The notes below the pieces were generated by a model. It worked only from the letters and a program-made list of their open reading frames with translations. It was not told the origin of the DNA and did no database searches. Of a DNA stretch of 64,000 nucleotides, positions 1 through 11,714 are shown one piece after another (position 1 is the first letter of the stretch; each line of letters starts with the position of its first letter). The position numbers were made by a program, and so were the translations under genes. Source of the stretch: Isoetes taiwanensis (lineage: Eukaryota > Streptophyta > Lycopodiopsida > Isoetales > Isoetaceae); NCBI GenBank assembly GCA_021234155.1, contig JAJEKV010000005.1, positions 25,433,584 to 25,497,583 of the forward strand, in the 5' to 3' direction.

Positions 1-115
1 TGTATGTTTGATCACATTTGAACAAAGGTATAGTATTATGATATGATGTTTGAAAGTTTCATTTTTTACCTCCTCGGACACATTTGTGTTTTCACTCTAA
101 ATGGCCTTGACACCC

Positions 116-492
116 AAAACTGCGTTTTTTTTTAAACTTTGGTTTTGCCTTTCTCGACCAGCCGAGTAGAAAGACAAACTTAAAACACTGCGTTTTTTAA
201 ACTTTGGTACCTTTCGACTCGCTGATCGAGAAAAGGCATATCCCATTCATAAAACTGCGTTTTTAAGCTTTGAAACGCCTTTCGACTGTGAGTCGAAAAG
301 ATACTCCCGACCCCTAAAACCTCACGTTTTGGCTTTGAAAGAACGCCTTTCGACTCGCGAGTGAAAGATCTTCAACCTAAAACTGCGTTTTGGCTTTTGA
401 GATTTGTCTTTCTCGACTTCATGAGTCGAAGCCTCCCCGCTTAGATGTTTTCCCTCTGTTTGCCTTTCTCGACTGTGAGTAGAAAGGCTTTC
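116..492. repeat. Degenerate tandem repeat, about six units of about 65 bp
   Basis: Units begin near 116, 182, 250, 315, 378 and 441. Each carries an AAAACTGCGTTTT-like block, a CTTTG block and then a short imperfect inverted repeat of the form CTTTCTCGAC...GTCGAAAAG. The spacing is 63-68 bp and the units have diverged. The inverted-repeat core recurs once near 8137-8160, just outside the far end of the neighbouring LINE. No coding potential is seen. Confidence 0.7.
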
Positions 493-1008
493 AGCCTATT
501 ATTTTCCAAAAAATGGCCCTAAGAACTGTGTTTTATTTTATTTTTTTGCCCGTAGCATCACTTGACTAACTTGATTTTGTCTTTTGCGGTCCTTATCTCG
601 ACCGGATGGTACATGCTTGGGAGCAATGAAAAGACCGATTCATTGAAGAAAGGTGCCGAAAGAGGGTGGTGACATCAGTTGGACATACAAGCACGTGACC
701 CATGAAGGAACTCCTCATACAAATTTCTATCGTCTGTAAGTTGCTCCGTGACTTGGAGAGAGCTCCACGCACCGTTTGCACTAGGTGGTTCATGTGTGAA
801 GAGGGTGTAATCATTGTGATAATACGACCACTATGGTCTCTTCACCCACTGTAATATATATTGTAATGAGCCCATTTATAAATATAAGGTATCTCAAATC
901 TAGTATTTTTTGGTGATTAAGTAAACAATTTGCTTAATTTTTGTTGGAATTTGTGATCTCTTGTCTACCCACCTAAGAAAATAGAGCCAAAATGTTCAAC
1001 TAAGAATC
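493..1008. other. Unassigned stretch
   Basis: No convincing gene is present. A 73-codon open frame on the minus strand (593-814) has no recognisable motif. The sequence is plain A/T-rich DNA ending at the poly-T tract that marks the tail of the next element. Confidence 0.5.
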
Positions 1009-1009
1009 T

Positions 1010-1035
<26 letters not shown>
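1009..1035 (-). other. Poly-A tail of the family A LINE (poly-T on + strand)
   Basis: A run of 27 uninterrupted T on the plus strand. It directly adjoins the sequence downstream of the LINE's C-terminal zinc-finger frame, as expected for the 3' end of an element inserted by target-primed reverse transcription. Confidence 0.9.
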
Positions 1036-1040
<5 letters not shown>

Positions 1041-1316
1041 TAAGAGTATGTATTAATATATAAAAATTTACATAGGATATCCCCAAATGGGATTGATGGA
1101 AAGAATTATCACAAAGCGGATATAACTCGTAAGTGTCAAGGATTGTACTAAAAAGCTACCACTCCAATCTTCCCTACCCCTGGATTACTATAGGAAAAAC
1201 CGTCTTCATCCAGGCTTAGATACTATATGGAGTTAGCAGCCAATTCCAAGCAACAAGAACTTAGGAGAAAATCCCGCTGAAGACGAAGAGCCTCCATCCA
1301 ACATCCTGATAAACCC

Positions 1317-1766
1317 CTACTGCACACTGCTTAAATCCAGATCCCAGTTACATTTGAAAAATGAATAGAATCCCCTTATACTGCCAATTCTATCCAAGTT
1401 CTTGTCATAATTGCGGCCAAACTTCCTATGGTGGGCCAAGGCCATGAGGGCTACTTCCATGTTGAAGCTGTTCTGAATCCTAGTTACTGAAGCAGTCAGT
1501 CCTCCAAGAGCCACACCACATCGGTGTTTCCAAATACACCACAGTGATATGTTGGTTAAAGTGAGTTGAATAATATCAGCACCTATACTGGCTAGAATGG
1601 CCGGCCATGATAGCTGACACATCTGTAGCCCAATAATTGGACAAACCCACCTCCAGAAGTCTCCTATAGTCGGACAAAAGAAAAGATGATCCATTGTCTC
1701 TGACGCTCCACATCCTAGAGGGCAGAGATCATGTTGAACAACACCCTTGTTCAACAGCCATGTCAT
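1317..1766 (-). pseudogene. LINE A ORF2 C-terminal zinc-finger (zf-RVT-like) segment
   Basis: A 149-residue frame containing CPLGCGASETMDHLFFCP, which fits the C-x3-C-x7-H-x4-C arrangement of the zf-RVT domain at the end of plant L1-type ORF2 proteins. That domain is thought to help in RNA or DNA binding during retrotransposition. It is followed by WRWVCPIIG and a basic tail. In the complete protein it would follow the RT thumb; here it is separated from the 2009-2872 frame by stops and frameshifts, so it is a relic. Confidence 0.8.
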
Positions 1767-2008
1767 AGTGTATACACCTTCTTGTAGACTGATCCAACGA
1801 AAGAATTGGATCTTTTTGGAACATAAGGAGACCTAAGACTTTGTCAATAAGCCTTTGGTTTCCACTTGATCTAGTCCCAACCTATCTGCAGCCTTTAATG
1901 GGGACTGTGGCATTAGCAATCCATACAACTTTTTGACTTTATATTCTGCCCCATCCCCACACAACCACCTATCTTCTTCCCCTACAATACCAGAGACCGT
2001 ATTGACAT

Positions 2009-4151
2009 TCACCATAATCTTCCTAAAGATCTTCCCCTTGCCACCTTCCCAACACCTGGAACTAGAGCTTTAAATCTGGTCCATGTAATCCATCTATCGT
2101 TTTCCCACAACTGGCCAACCTTACGAATACCTGCAACACGCCACTTAGTAAACACTCGAGGGTGTACAAGTGCAAGAGGGAGCGCATCCCTCTCCCAGAT
2201 CCTAGTGTTCCAAAATATACTCAGCCCCCCTGCCTCCCAATGAGCATCTGCTATACTAAAGAGACTCTCAGACATCCCCCGCCAAGCTTCTAATATCTTC
2301 CTCATTACTGGGGAAGTACCTCGACCCATTGAGAATTTATAAAAGTAGGAACTAACCTCATCTCTAGGGGTAGAGGGTTTCCCCTTTATCTTACCCTGCT
2401 GAAGCCAGTAGCGCACCAAGGCAATAGCTGGGGATGCATCCCCTTGGATAGCCCTCCAGGCAAACTTAGCTGCCAGAACCTTCCCTTGGACAATTGGGTC
2501 TTTACATCCCAATCCCCCATCCTTCCTACTTCGGCACATTTCTGACCATGCAACCCCAGCTATCTTCCCTCCCCAAATGAATTTACGGATGATTACTAAT
2601 AACTGGTCATATATATACTTCTGTGCTACAATGGCCGAGGAATAATAAATATGAGTCGCATTAAGGATTGCATTGGCTACTGTCACTCTCCCCATAGTGG
2701 ATAAGGACTTACAAGACCAGAGGTTAACCTTCTTTCTGATCCTTTCTATAATTGGCCAAAGACCTTTTAGATTTTCTCCAAGGTTAAGGGCATGCCCAAT
2801 GGCCTTAATCGCCTCCCAGCTGCCACAATATGATAATTCCATGCCCGACCCTTGTATCAATGTCTTCTTCAAAAGGCCATATTACATCACATTTAGCATG
2901 ATTCAGCCCAATCCCCGAAATGGAGCAAAAAGAATTTAAAACCTGTTGAAAGGCAGGAAAACTCCCATCATCGTACCTTAAGAAAAGAAAGGTATCATCT
3001 GCATATTGCATAATGGTCAGATTTAGATTAGAACCTGGAAGAAGTAACCCATTCAAAGAATCCCTCGTCATCAAGCTTTTCACCATACAAGTTAAGAGAT
3101 ATGCCATGATTATAAAAAGGTAAGGAGCAAGGGGACACCCCTGCCTAATCCCCTTTCTGAGCTCAAAGAGACCAGTCGGCTGACCATTAACCAGAATAGA
3201 TGCTGATGCCATCTTGTTCAAACCCATAACTAACTCAATAAAGTTTATTTCAAAGCCCATATGAGCCATCACATTTTTAGCCCGCCTCCACCTAAGAGAG
3301 TCATAGGCTCTCACAAAAATCCAAATTTGAAAGATTACACAATTCTCGGCGAGAGGACTTACACCAATGGAGCCCCTCTCTAGTCTGCCGGATAGTTGTC
3401 CAAAATGTTCTGCACAGGAGAAAAGCTGATTGTTCGCATCCAATCAAACGAGTTAAGATTGGCTTCAAACGATTAGCAATGACCTTCATGATTACTTTGT
3501 ACAACACATTGGTTAGTGCTATTGGTCTCCATTCATTTAGCACCTGGGGCTTATTGACTTTTGGAATCAAGGAGATAAATCCAGTTGCTAGGGCTGGGTG
3601 AAGGTATTTGACCGCCCATGCTCCCTTGATTGCAGCGGTGAAGAATGGCCCAAGTATATCCCGTAATTCGACATAGAACTCGGAGGGAACCCATCAGTCC
3701 CGGCGACTTACCGTAAGCTAAAGAACACAGAGTCTTGTAGATTTCTACATCACGAGGCTCTTGAAGTAGTACTTTATTTTCTTCATCAGTCACTATCTGG
3801 CCTTGCCTCAAAGACGGGAGCCACTCAGAGCATCGACTGTAATAGTCACTTGGGAGGGGATCTTCTTTGAACAACCCCTCATAACTATCCCTGAAGAAGG
3901 ATTTAATTTCTGCCTCCTCTTTAAGAACCACGCTCGATCATTAGTAACCGAAGTGATACTATTCTCGCACAGCCTTTGCTCCCCGCCAATCTAAAAAAAC
4001 ATTTAGAACTTTCATGATCAACCTCCGCATACCATTTGGTCTTAGATCTAATAGCGGCCCCTCGAGCCTCTTCCTCTTCTATCGCTTTTATTCTGACCTC
4101 TAACTCTTCCTCAAGTGCCTGATTGACAGTATTAAAGGGATCTAGAATCAA
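2009..4151 (-). pseudogene. LINE A reverse transcriptase region, frameshifted
   Basis: Overlapping frames at 4151-3921, 3931-3551, 3570-3301, 3443-2805 and 2872-2009 together cover the RT domain. Visible motifs in order are IPKVNKPQVLNEWRPIALTN (finger region), AYDSLRW (motif A with its aspartate), GIRQGCPLAPYLFII (motif B) and QYADDTFLFL (motif C, YADD box intact). The region after YADD includes the thumb and WGGKIAGVAWSEMC, typical of plant LINEs. At least four frame changes are needed to read through, so no functional enzyme can be made from this copy as given. The family primes reverse transcription from nicked target DNA. Confidence 0.9.
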
Positions 4152-4397
4152 ACCTTGTTTAACTTGTCGAACTTGGTTGTACAGATCAGCCTTAGTTTCC
4201 TAACTTGGTAGCCCGTAGTTTCCCCACTTTTTTTATCCAATCCTTCATATCGGCATTTTTCTTGATCCGTGGATTTCATACTAGGAAGACCCTCTTCCCT
4301 TGGCTGAGCTAATGTGTATTCTTTAAATGGTGTACAAAAAGAGATCCTTCCCTAGGAGCCCCTGTATTGAATTTAAAGGGGACATTTCCTTTTCGTC

Positions 4398-5121
4398 TCA
4401 TGGAAGGGAAGGAAGATCTTCAAATACTAGTTTTTTGTGGGATATGATCCGACCGGGAAAAAGAAAGGTCCCTTCCACATAGCACCGGTCCATAAAGGGG
4501 CCGACTTGTTGGCCACATAAAATGTCTAGCGTGACAAGAAACTCTGTCCATTCCTTTTTGTTTATTAGACCATGAATAGGGAGTATTCGATGGTGGGAGG
4601 AGAACGGCCACAATTGTTGAGAAGGGAATCCCATGCCACCGCTCCTCCCCAAGAGGTTTCTATACAAGCCAATCTTTTGATCCCAAACATCCGTCATATT
4701 GAGGTCACCGCCTAGAACCCGGCTTGGCCACCGGCCGACCGATCACCCAATCCATGATTTCCTTCCAAAGAATGGCTCTTTTCTGCAGTTTATTTGTTGC
4801 ATAAATATTAATCACTCCCCATTGAATCCCATCTGTCTCAAATTGCACAGCTTGCCACCTTCCGTCAGTCCCAGCATATTGCAGCTTACTAGTTAAACCC
4901 TTCCATAATGTTCCTGTACCCCCTTTAGTGCCCCTGGCAGCGCAGGTAAAAGAGGAATATTGGCTTCCTACCTGTGCACCTAAGGAACTAGCCTCGAAGT
5001 CAGGAAGTCTATGTTCCTGTATAAGTAAGATATCTGCGTTCATCGATCTCATTGCTGCTAAAACTCTAGCCCTCTTTAGAGGTCCCTTGATACCTCGAAG
5101 GTTCCACGAAATAATCTTCAT
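4398..5121 (-). pseudogene. LINE A endonuclease domain, frameshifted
   Basis: The N-terminus of ORF2. A 138-residue frame from an ATG at 5121 begins MKIISWNLRGIKGP and continues with ADILLIQEHRLPD and WGVINIYA, matching the first conserved blocks of exonuclease-endonuclease-phosphatase domains (asparagine in SWN, catalytic glutamate in QEH). The frame breaks near 4705 and resumes at 4697, where GDLN-type coding sequence runs into MTDVWDQKIG. In active LINEs this domain nicks target DNA. The C-terminal end around 4152-4397 is further degraded. Confidence 0.85.
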
Positions 5122-5152
5122 GATTTTTCTACTTAAGTAGCATCATCCCCTA

Positions 5153-6652
5153 TCACGTACCCCTTATCATTTTTGGTGTTACCCAAACCCCTCCAGTTGT
5201 GTACCGCACAAATTCCAAGAGACAATAATCATTGATCATTGATATCTTGATACATATCCACTTTATAACTGTCTGACAAAAGAGGACACCTGACAATTTT
5301 TCAAAGGGACCCCTAGATTTATATACACTATGTTGAAAATCCCAAAAGTTAATATCTACCCATATGATGATCCAGATATAACTGTTATTGGTTGAACCAG
5401 TGCTTGCCCCCACCACCAATTTCCATACTTGCTCCCCCACCTCACAGCTTTGTCCATATCCACACACCCCCATTGGGACCCTACACCCCCCAATTGAGAC
5501 CATGTTGTTATAAGAGGATGCAAAAGTTATAATGATTGAATCCTTATTTCCATTACTGGATAGACTAGAGCTTATCTCCCTCTCCAACTTCCATGCCTGC
5601 CCCCCAACCCCATAGCTATGTCCACATACCCCATTTGGGACCCTGCACTTATAAGAGGTTGCAGAGGTTATCATGGTTGGACCCAAATTATAACAACAGC
5701 TCCAGTCGAGCATTTTCCCCAACAAGACCCATACAATTCCATTTTCCCCATTGAAGTTTCCCCATCTTAAGACAACATCATAGACACATGTAATGTTATA
5801 TATTCTCTTATCCTCCTTTTTCATTAGTATTGTCTTAAGGCTTGACTTCCATTTTGTGTTGGGAGGGCATGCCAATAGGACCCACTTCCCCATTCCCACC
5901 CATTCGAGGATCCCTTCCTCCCTTATATAGGTCAATCTTGTCCTTCTACTTATAGCATTTGGCCTTCCCCATATAAGGATAGATTGCAAAATTACTTCTG
6001 ATTTAATCCATTTACCCCAAAGAAATATGCAATACGGGTCGTGATTGATTGACATTAAGTTATACAACTTTCAAAATTGTCTACATTCCTTGTATTAAAT
6101 CCAGATCAGTTTACAGCAGATAAACACATTCCTTATCATATTGTTTCAGCATTACAAGTCCACTACAGGGGACCATGTGGAACCTATTACACATTGCAGG
6201 TCTACTGACATTTAGCCTTGCCATATATTCACCAATTTCTGACACAACAACCATGTTTCAGAGCTATTCTTTCAAGCTTTTACCAAGTTTCATAACCAAC
6301 CCATTTTCACCCCATTCTGACCTCGAACCCATATCAATATTGCTGCCATCTTGATTGCAATGCTTTCATTCTGCCCCTACCATACTCTTTGTCTATTGTC
6401 TCTACTTTTACTTTTAGAGGGCCAGCACCACCAAGATGCTCTCTGTCCATCCAATGTCTCCAATTTGACTAACTCTATGTTTAGATTAATCTGGGTCTCT
6501 AATGCAGACAAACACAAAAAGGATGGATAAGAGCAGGAGATAGGGCCAAAAAACTTACCTCGTTTAAGAGATAAAACTCCGGCTTCAACCACCAAAGCTT
6601 TATATTTTCGCATAAGGGTTATTTTCCCTGCTATATGTAATAAGAGGTACAT
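5153..6652 (-). other. Inter-ORF spacer of LINE A with open frames
   Basis: About 1.5 kb separates ORF1 from ORF2, long for a plant LINE. It contains a 304-codon minus-strand frame (6067-5153) and a 91-codon frame (6652-6377) that starts just after the ORF1 stop. Neither resembles a family I know. The long frame encodes an internal near-repeat, seen as CRVPNGVCGHSYGVGGQAWK and CRVPMGVCGYGQSCEVGEQV, which reflects an imperfect direct DNA repeat at about 5410-5540 and 5578-5680. It could be a real third ORF, a captured sequence, or a chance open frame in G/C-skewed DNA; I favour chance or capture. Confidence 0.45.
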
Positions 6653-6656
6653 CGAA

Positions 6657-8078
6657 TCACGCTAATTTCTTCCCCTTTCGGGCTCCTTCTGATTTGGAAT
6701 GCTCATGGAGTATTTTGGCGACCAAGCCTGGATCAAAGGAGACTTTCTTTTGAACCTTCCCCTTCTTTTTCTTGACCGAGGCTTCTAGTAATGTATCCTG
6801 ATCGGCTAATGGTAGGTCAGGCTCATTAGACAAACCATAGACCTGTTCCCCTGCATTCTGATATGCTGCCACAACTTCTCCTTCCGATTGACAGCCCAAC
6901 AATTCTGTTACAGCAGTAATTATGACATCATTCCCATCAGTCCCTGTCCCTGTCTCTGTTACAGCAGCAATAGTGATTTCATTCCCGACAGTCTCATCAC
7001 TTAAGCTTTCAACACCATCATTTCTTACTACAGTCTGCAAGGTAGGCTCCTCAATGGTCACCACTACTTCACAGCTTTCCTTCTCCATTTGGCTCTGAAC
7101 TATAGAGTGACATGGAATCAATTCATTGTTGATGGAGTCCACCTCAGCAATGGTCAAATCTTTTTGGGTGGTCAAACCCTGGGAGGTTGGTACAAGTGTC
7201 GTTTCCCCAGCTAGCAAAGGGTCCACATCTGGACCACAAAGAGTAATGGAGACCAAAGATTGCTCAATATCAATTTCGGATTCTCTGACAGTCCCCAGCT
7301 CTTGCTGTCCCTCTTGCCCCTCTTGCATATGTCCCTTTCTGGAGGATATATTAATATCTTCTGGAATCATTGGACCATGACCCGAGCCATCTGCTTTACT
7401 GCCATGATTGGGCAATTCTTGCTGACTATTCATAGATTTAGAACATTCACCCACAAGGAAATTTGGGCCAGGGCTTCTAATAGAGAGGTTGTAACTACCT
7501 CGGCCTCTCCGAAGATTAAACAAGCTCTTTCTTTTATCTCTGTCAGCTTTGGAGGCTGAGGTAAACCCTTCTTCATCCATTACCTCTTTTCCTTTCATGG
7601 GTACCTCTGGGATAGTACAAAGGGCACCTGCATGGACCATTGCACCACACATAGGACAGGGTGGAGGTAAGCCCGAGGTAACCAGATTGAACAATATTTT
7701 TTTCCCATTGTAACCTTTGAAGGGGACATGATCTGGAATAGGCTTCAAAATATCCATCGAAATGCAAATCTTAGGAGCCTCCATATTACTGCTACCCATG
7801 GAAATGAACTCCCCCAATGAAGCTGCAATGGACTTAAAGGCTTTGTCTGTCCAATACTCTGACCGCAGACTGCTTAAAGAGACCCAAACCGGGTAGTAAA
7901 GTGCTTCCGGATTGAAGGGGTCAAAGTCTTCTCGCCACCTTTGAAGAAGAAACTGGCCATTGAGAGATGAGATTATGCCTTTTTTAAAGAGAACATTAGC
8001 ATCACTTTCTGTAACAGTAGTGACTAAGAAATATAGATTTCCTAGCCAGAGCACTCTAGGTGGGAAGAATCTTTTTCA
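6657..8078 (-). pseudogene. LINE A ORF1 (gag-like, CCHC zinc knuckle)
   Basis: An open frame of about 470 residues with no ATG at its 5' end; an in-frame stop lies at 8076-8078 and an alternative frame upstream reads LQIETKVLVEKDSS-like sequence, which suggests a frameshift rather than the true start. The N-terminal part resembles the DUF4283 gag-like domain of plant LINE ORF1 proteins (LFKKGIISSLNGQFLLQRW, YPVWVSLSSL). About 145 residues in is CPMCGAMVHAGALC, a perfect C-x2-C-x4-H-x4-C knuckle. The rest is acidic, threonine-rich and low in complexity, ending in a lysine-rich tail (KKKKGKVQKKVSF). The family binds element RNA in a ribonucleoprotein. Confidence 0.8.
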
Positions 8079-8278
8079 ACTAGAACTTTGGTTTCAATCT
8101 GTAATGAAATTCCTATGTTTGAGTTGCATTGTTCTTGTTCTCGACTCGCTATCCGAGAAAACTGGAAGAAAGCTTGGATGCACACTAACAGACAAAAATT
8201 CGAATTATGGACAGGTTTCGGGTCGGGGTGCTCCTTTTTGTGTAAAATAACAGGGTTCCGAAAAAAAGTGGGAATGGA

Positions 8279-11200
8279 ATGAGACCCACTTTAATTAAAT
8301 AAGGCTTTAGGATTCCCCCACGGGATTATGCCATAATTCCGAAGGCCACTACCCCACATGAGGAGCTTTTCTAAAGGCTTCTTTCGCTAAGGATCCTTTG
8401 TGTCCTCCATACCAACCATGCTTAGTCACGACTAACCTATTTTCTTAAGTTATCATGTCAACTTCTACCTTTGATCACTTCAAATGTTGTCGTCTTTGGC
8501 TCCCTCATAATGAGATAGAGGCATTAAAATCTCTCGATCTCATAATAGGAAAACCCCTATGTTCGAACCTAGTCTTAAAGTCATACTCCCTAAGGCGTCT
8601 ATGCCTCAAGGCAATGGATCCTCCAGCTTCTACTTCAGTATCTAGAATTGTTCCCCTGCGAGTAGGGTAACTCTTAGAATATATGGAGTACTGGTCTATA
8701 TAATCTCAACCCTTCTGATCAATACACCTCGTCTTGATTTTTATTCGGACTTGGAATTGCTATGTATTGCCCTCTTCTTGGTTATCCCTAAAGGTATAAT
8801 CGCCAAAGTCATCGTACTCCTTCTTTTCTTCCATCAGGGGGACGCGATATTTTATATATCTTTTTATTCCCACAAACCGAATAGATGCTCTCAGCTTATA
8901 ACGCTGAAATAATTCATTGATATCTAGAACCTTTGAGTAGTTAAGATCTCGTTCTCGGTTATTCCAACACTATTCCAACCATCCTCCGGATGCTTTTGAT
9001 TGTAACATCACCGTATATGCTAGACTTACTCTAGCTATTTTCACTGATTTAAACCCTTCTCCTATTTCTGAGTATCTAAGATAGCCAACTCCAACCATTG
9101 GGATAACTTGAATGCTTATCTCTGGTGGATCATACCTTAACCCACTATCTTCGTATATAAGCCTATCATTATGCTTATTCTTTAAACCTTGTCAAGTAAT
9201 ATTTCACTCGCCTTGTACGAATATTCTACTATCTTCCAATATGTCATACATCTGGATGTCACAATCGACATCCTTGATATCCTCACTAGTGTAGTATTTG
9301 ATACTACTAAGTCCTTCCAACATCCACCATTTCTATCATGTAATTATGTGATATAGTAACACGTGTGAGCCGCCTAGTGAGTCTTTGATATAGCCACCTA
9401 GCTATGTTCATACTTGCGGCCAATTTATTTCCTCAACTCGGTTATCTGGTACCATAGACATGTTGTGGTTTCGACACCACACTTTCTAGACTCGCTAGCC
9501 TTAGTTTGCCTTGGTCCTCAAGCTCTAGTCACAAATTCCACAGGGGCAAATGCCACCCTAAGTTCCTAATGGACATGTTTAACGTCTAGTATAGGAACTC
9601 TTATCTTTATTATTTCCGTATTCCCATGGAATGTGGACTAAAAGTTCTATTATACACCCTTTCTTTTTCTTGTTATGTTTTACCATTAAATGGTCCTAGT
9701 ACGTATATACCAACACGGAGCTGCTCCTCGGGATACACACACGATACCAAGTCCAGAGCACATTCTCCCTGGTGAGATGTTCATTGGGCACCTACCTTGT
9801 TCCTACTCCAGACTTTGGTCCCTCTAAATTCTCTATATTTGAAACGTTGTTTACAACAACTTTCAAGCACCTCTTGTCTCCCACTTGTCGTGTGGGTACA
9901 TTACTTGTCTCCCTAATGTATCATTAGTTGAAGGTCAACTTTCCTTCATAGTCTAGCTTCACCAAAGCTCCAATATACCTTGTAGCTTTCAAACGCTTGC
10001 AACTTCTGCTAGCAGATAAGCGTATCCATGTGGCTACGTGGTCATCTTATTCATGCATACCCTTGCAGCTTTTAGATGGTTGCGCCTGCTCCTACCAATT
10101 TTAACTCATACCCTGCATAATGGTCATGCATTTGACCAACGTCATTAAACGTATCCCCGTGGCTATGTGGTCTTCTTAGTCGTCTATAATCTTGCATCTT
10201 TATTTCACGCCTCAGGAACATCAATCTCCTTACGAAACTCCATGTATGTGTAATTTTATAATCCAATAGTTTATGGATCAACATCCTCATACAACATTAT
10301 TGTCTACCGTTCCGCGAATCATACCTCGATTCAAGTAGCAATGGCTATAAAATGTCGGGTTGACATTCTATACCTTCACACCATTGCCGAAACCTACACT
10401 TCTAAAGTGATCTCCCTTTCATGAGTTGGGTACTTATAATCCAGTTTCACCTTACTATAGTACCTCTTTAACGTGGTCTATGTTAGATAATCATAAACCA
10501 CTTCTCCATCACATATGTGGTGCTATATCCAGTCTCCTTCTACGTTGAATGGCAATCTATATGCCACATGATAAATCAATCCTCGTAATTATTAGGTCCA
10601 GTGTTTCAATCGCATAACAAACATCGTCATACCAATTTTCTCGAGTATCCATCCAAAATAAAGATACCTTACCACTCCTTCTTTCCAACGTGCCACACTT
10701 CTACTTCAAGTAAGAACCCAGGACCTGCTTAACCATCATTATATAATAGCCTCCAGAAACACCAGGCATGCTTTCGATGCTTCCGTCGTATCTGTGCGAT
10801 GTCAATGTAACAATATCTAGACGTCTGATAAATGTATAGATATAACTAATGAATTAATATGTGTGCTCATGTGAGTGTAAACTATGGTAAAGATCGAGAG
10901 TGTGAGTGTGCAAACATTAAAGATAGTCAAAAGGAGAGGTATTTTAACACATAGCCAAATATAATAGAATGAGATAAAATAACACGACTTAGATTATGAT
11001 TATAACATGGTTATGAATAATAAATGATGAAGAACGTGTGTCTGTAATTAACATTAAAGTATACAGGTAAAAATGTCAGATACAGTACAATATATAATTG
11101 TATTAAAGGGTAACTATAAATGTGACGATAGGAACATACGAGTTGTTAAAACTGTAACAAAATAGGAAAACAAAATTTTGATAGAAAATTAAATTAGGGC

Positions 11201-11702
11201 TGGTAGTAATAAAATGAATTGCAAAGTGAAGGGAGAATATAATAGACATATACACAAAAGTTAATATGATTAGAATGACTTTCTACTAAACAGTGCGAGA
11301 TTAATAACTCCGTATTATAATATAAGAACCAATAGAACTTGCTTATATCTATACCTGTCTATAATATATAATCAGTTACACGTATGTATAAAAAGAATGA
11401 TTTCTAAATTAGATAAACTGTGAACTCATCACCACGAATGAAACAGTGAGACTTTCACAAATCTTGACTGTTCACTTTTGACGGTCCTAAACGATGATCA
11501 TGTCTCATCTATACCTCTACCTTTCCAAAGTTATAAATTGCACATTACAAGTCATTTCAAACTTGATCACTTTGAACATGACAACGTCTATGTGACTTAT
11601 AATCTCACGCTATCTCTTTAAGGAGGGGAGACTTCCTTCCAATGTACGATGTGTTGCCCTATAACAGGAGTAGTCATGATGCTGAGGACAATATCATTTT
11701 TA
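8279..11702. other. Unassigned; probably decayed interior of an LTR element
   Basis: No gene-length frame or recognisable protein motif. Because a polypurine tract and LTR follow directly on the plus strand, I infer that at least the right part is the remnant interior of that element. A partial repeat with 129-bp offset occurs at 10021 and 10150 (CGTATCC.TGTGGCTA.GTGG). A GTTCGAACCTAG near 8573 resembles a Pol III B box, without a convincing A box. From about 10830 to 11500 the sequence is strongly A/T-rich. Confidence 0.4.
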
Positions 11703-11714
11703 AGGTGGGGAGAA
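11703..11714 (+). other. Polypurine tract
   Basis: AAGGTGGGGAGAA sits immediately before TGTGACG, the start of the LTR. This is the usual primer for plus-strand synthesis of Ty3/gypsy and Ty1/copia elements and fixes the orientation of the LTR as plus. A second purine-rich block, AGGAGGGGAGA, lies about 80 bp upstream. Confidence 0.65.

Larger units (their letters stand above)
1009..8078 (-). mobile_element. Family A non-LTR retrotransposon (LINE), decayed, about 7 kb
   Basis: A plant L1-type LINE read on the minus strand. In transcript order it has ORF1 with a CCHC knuckle (8078-6657), a long spacer with open frames (6652-5153), an apurinic-type endonuclease (5121-4398), reverse transcriptase (4151-2009), a zf-RVT-type C-terminal domain (1766-1317) and a 27-nt poly-A tail (poly-T at 1009-1035). 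The order is complete, but the coding sequence is split by several frameshifts and stops, so this copy is dead. I could not find a convincing target-site duplication, so the 5' limit is approximate; coding similarity in another frame may reach about 8120. Confidence 0.9.

Noticed and set aside
7126-7559. Plus-strand frames across LINE A ORF1
   Set aside because: They are antisense to the acidic low-complexity part of ORF1, which leaves the opposite strand open; no motif.
8560-8600. tRNA-like B box GTTCGAACCTAG
   Set aside because: No matching A box or acceptor pairing; a tRNA or SINE cannot be supported.
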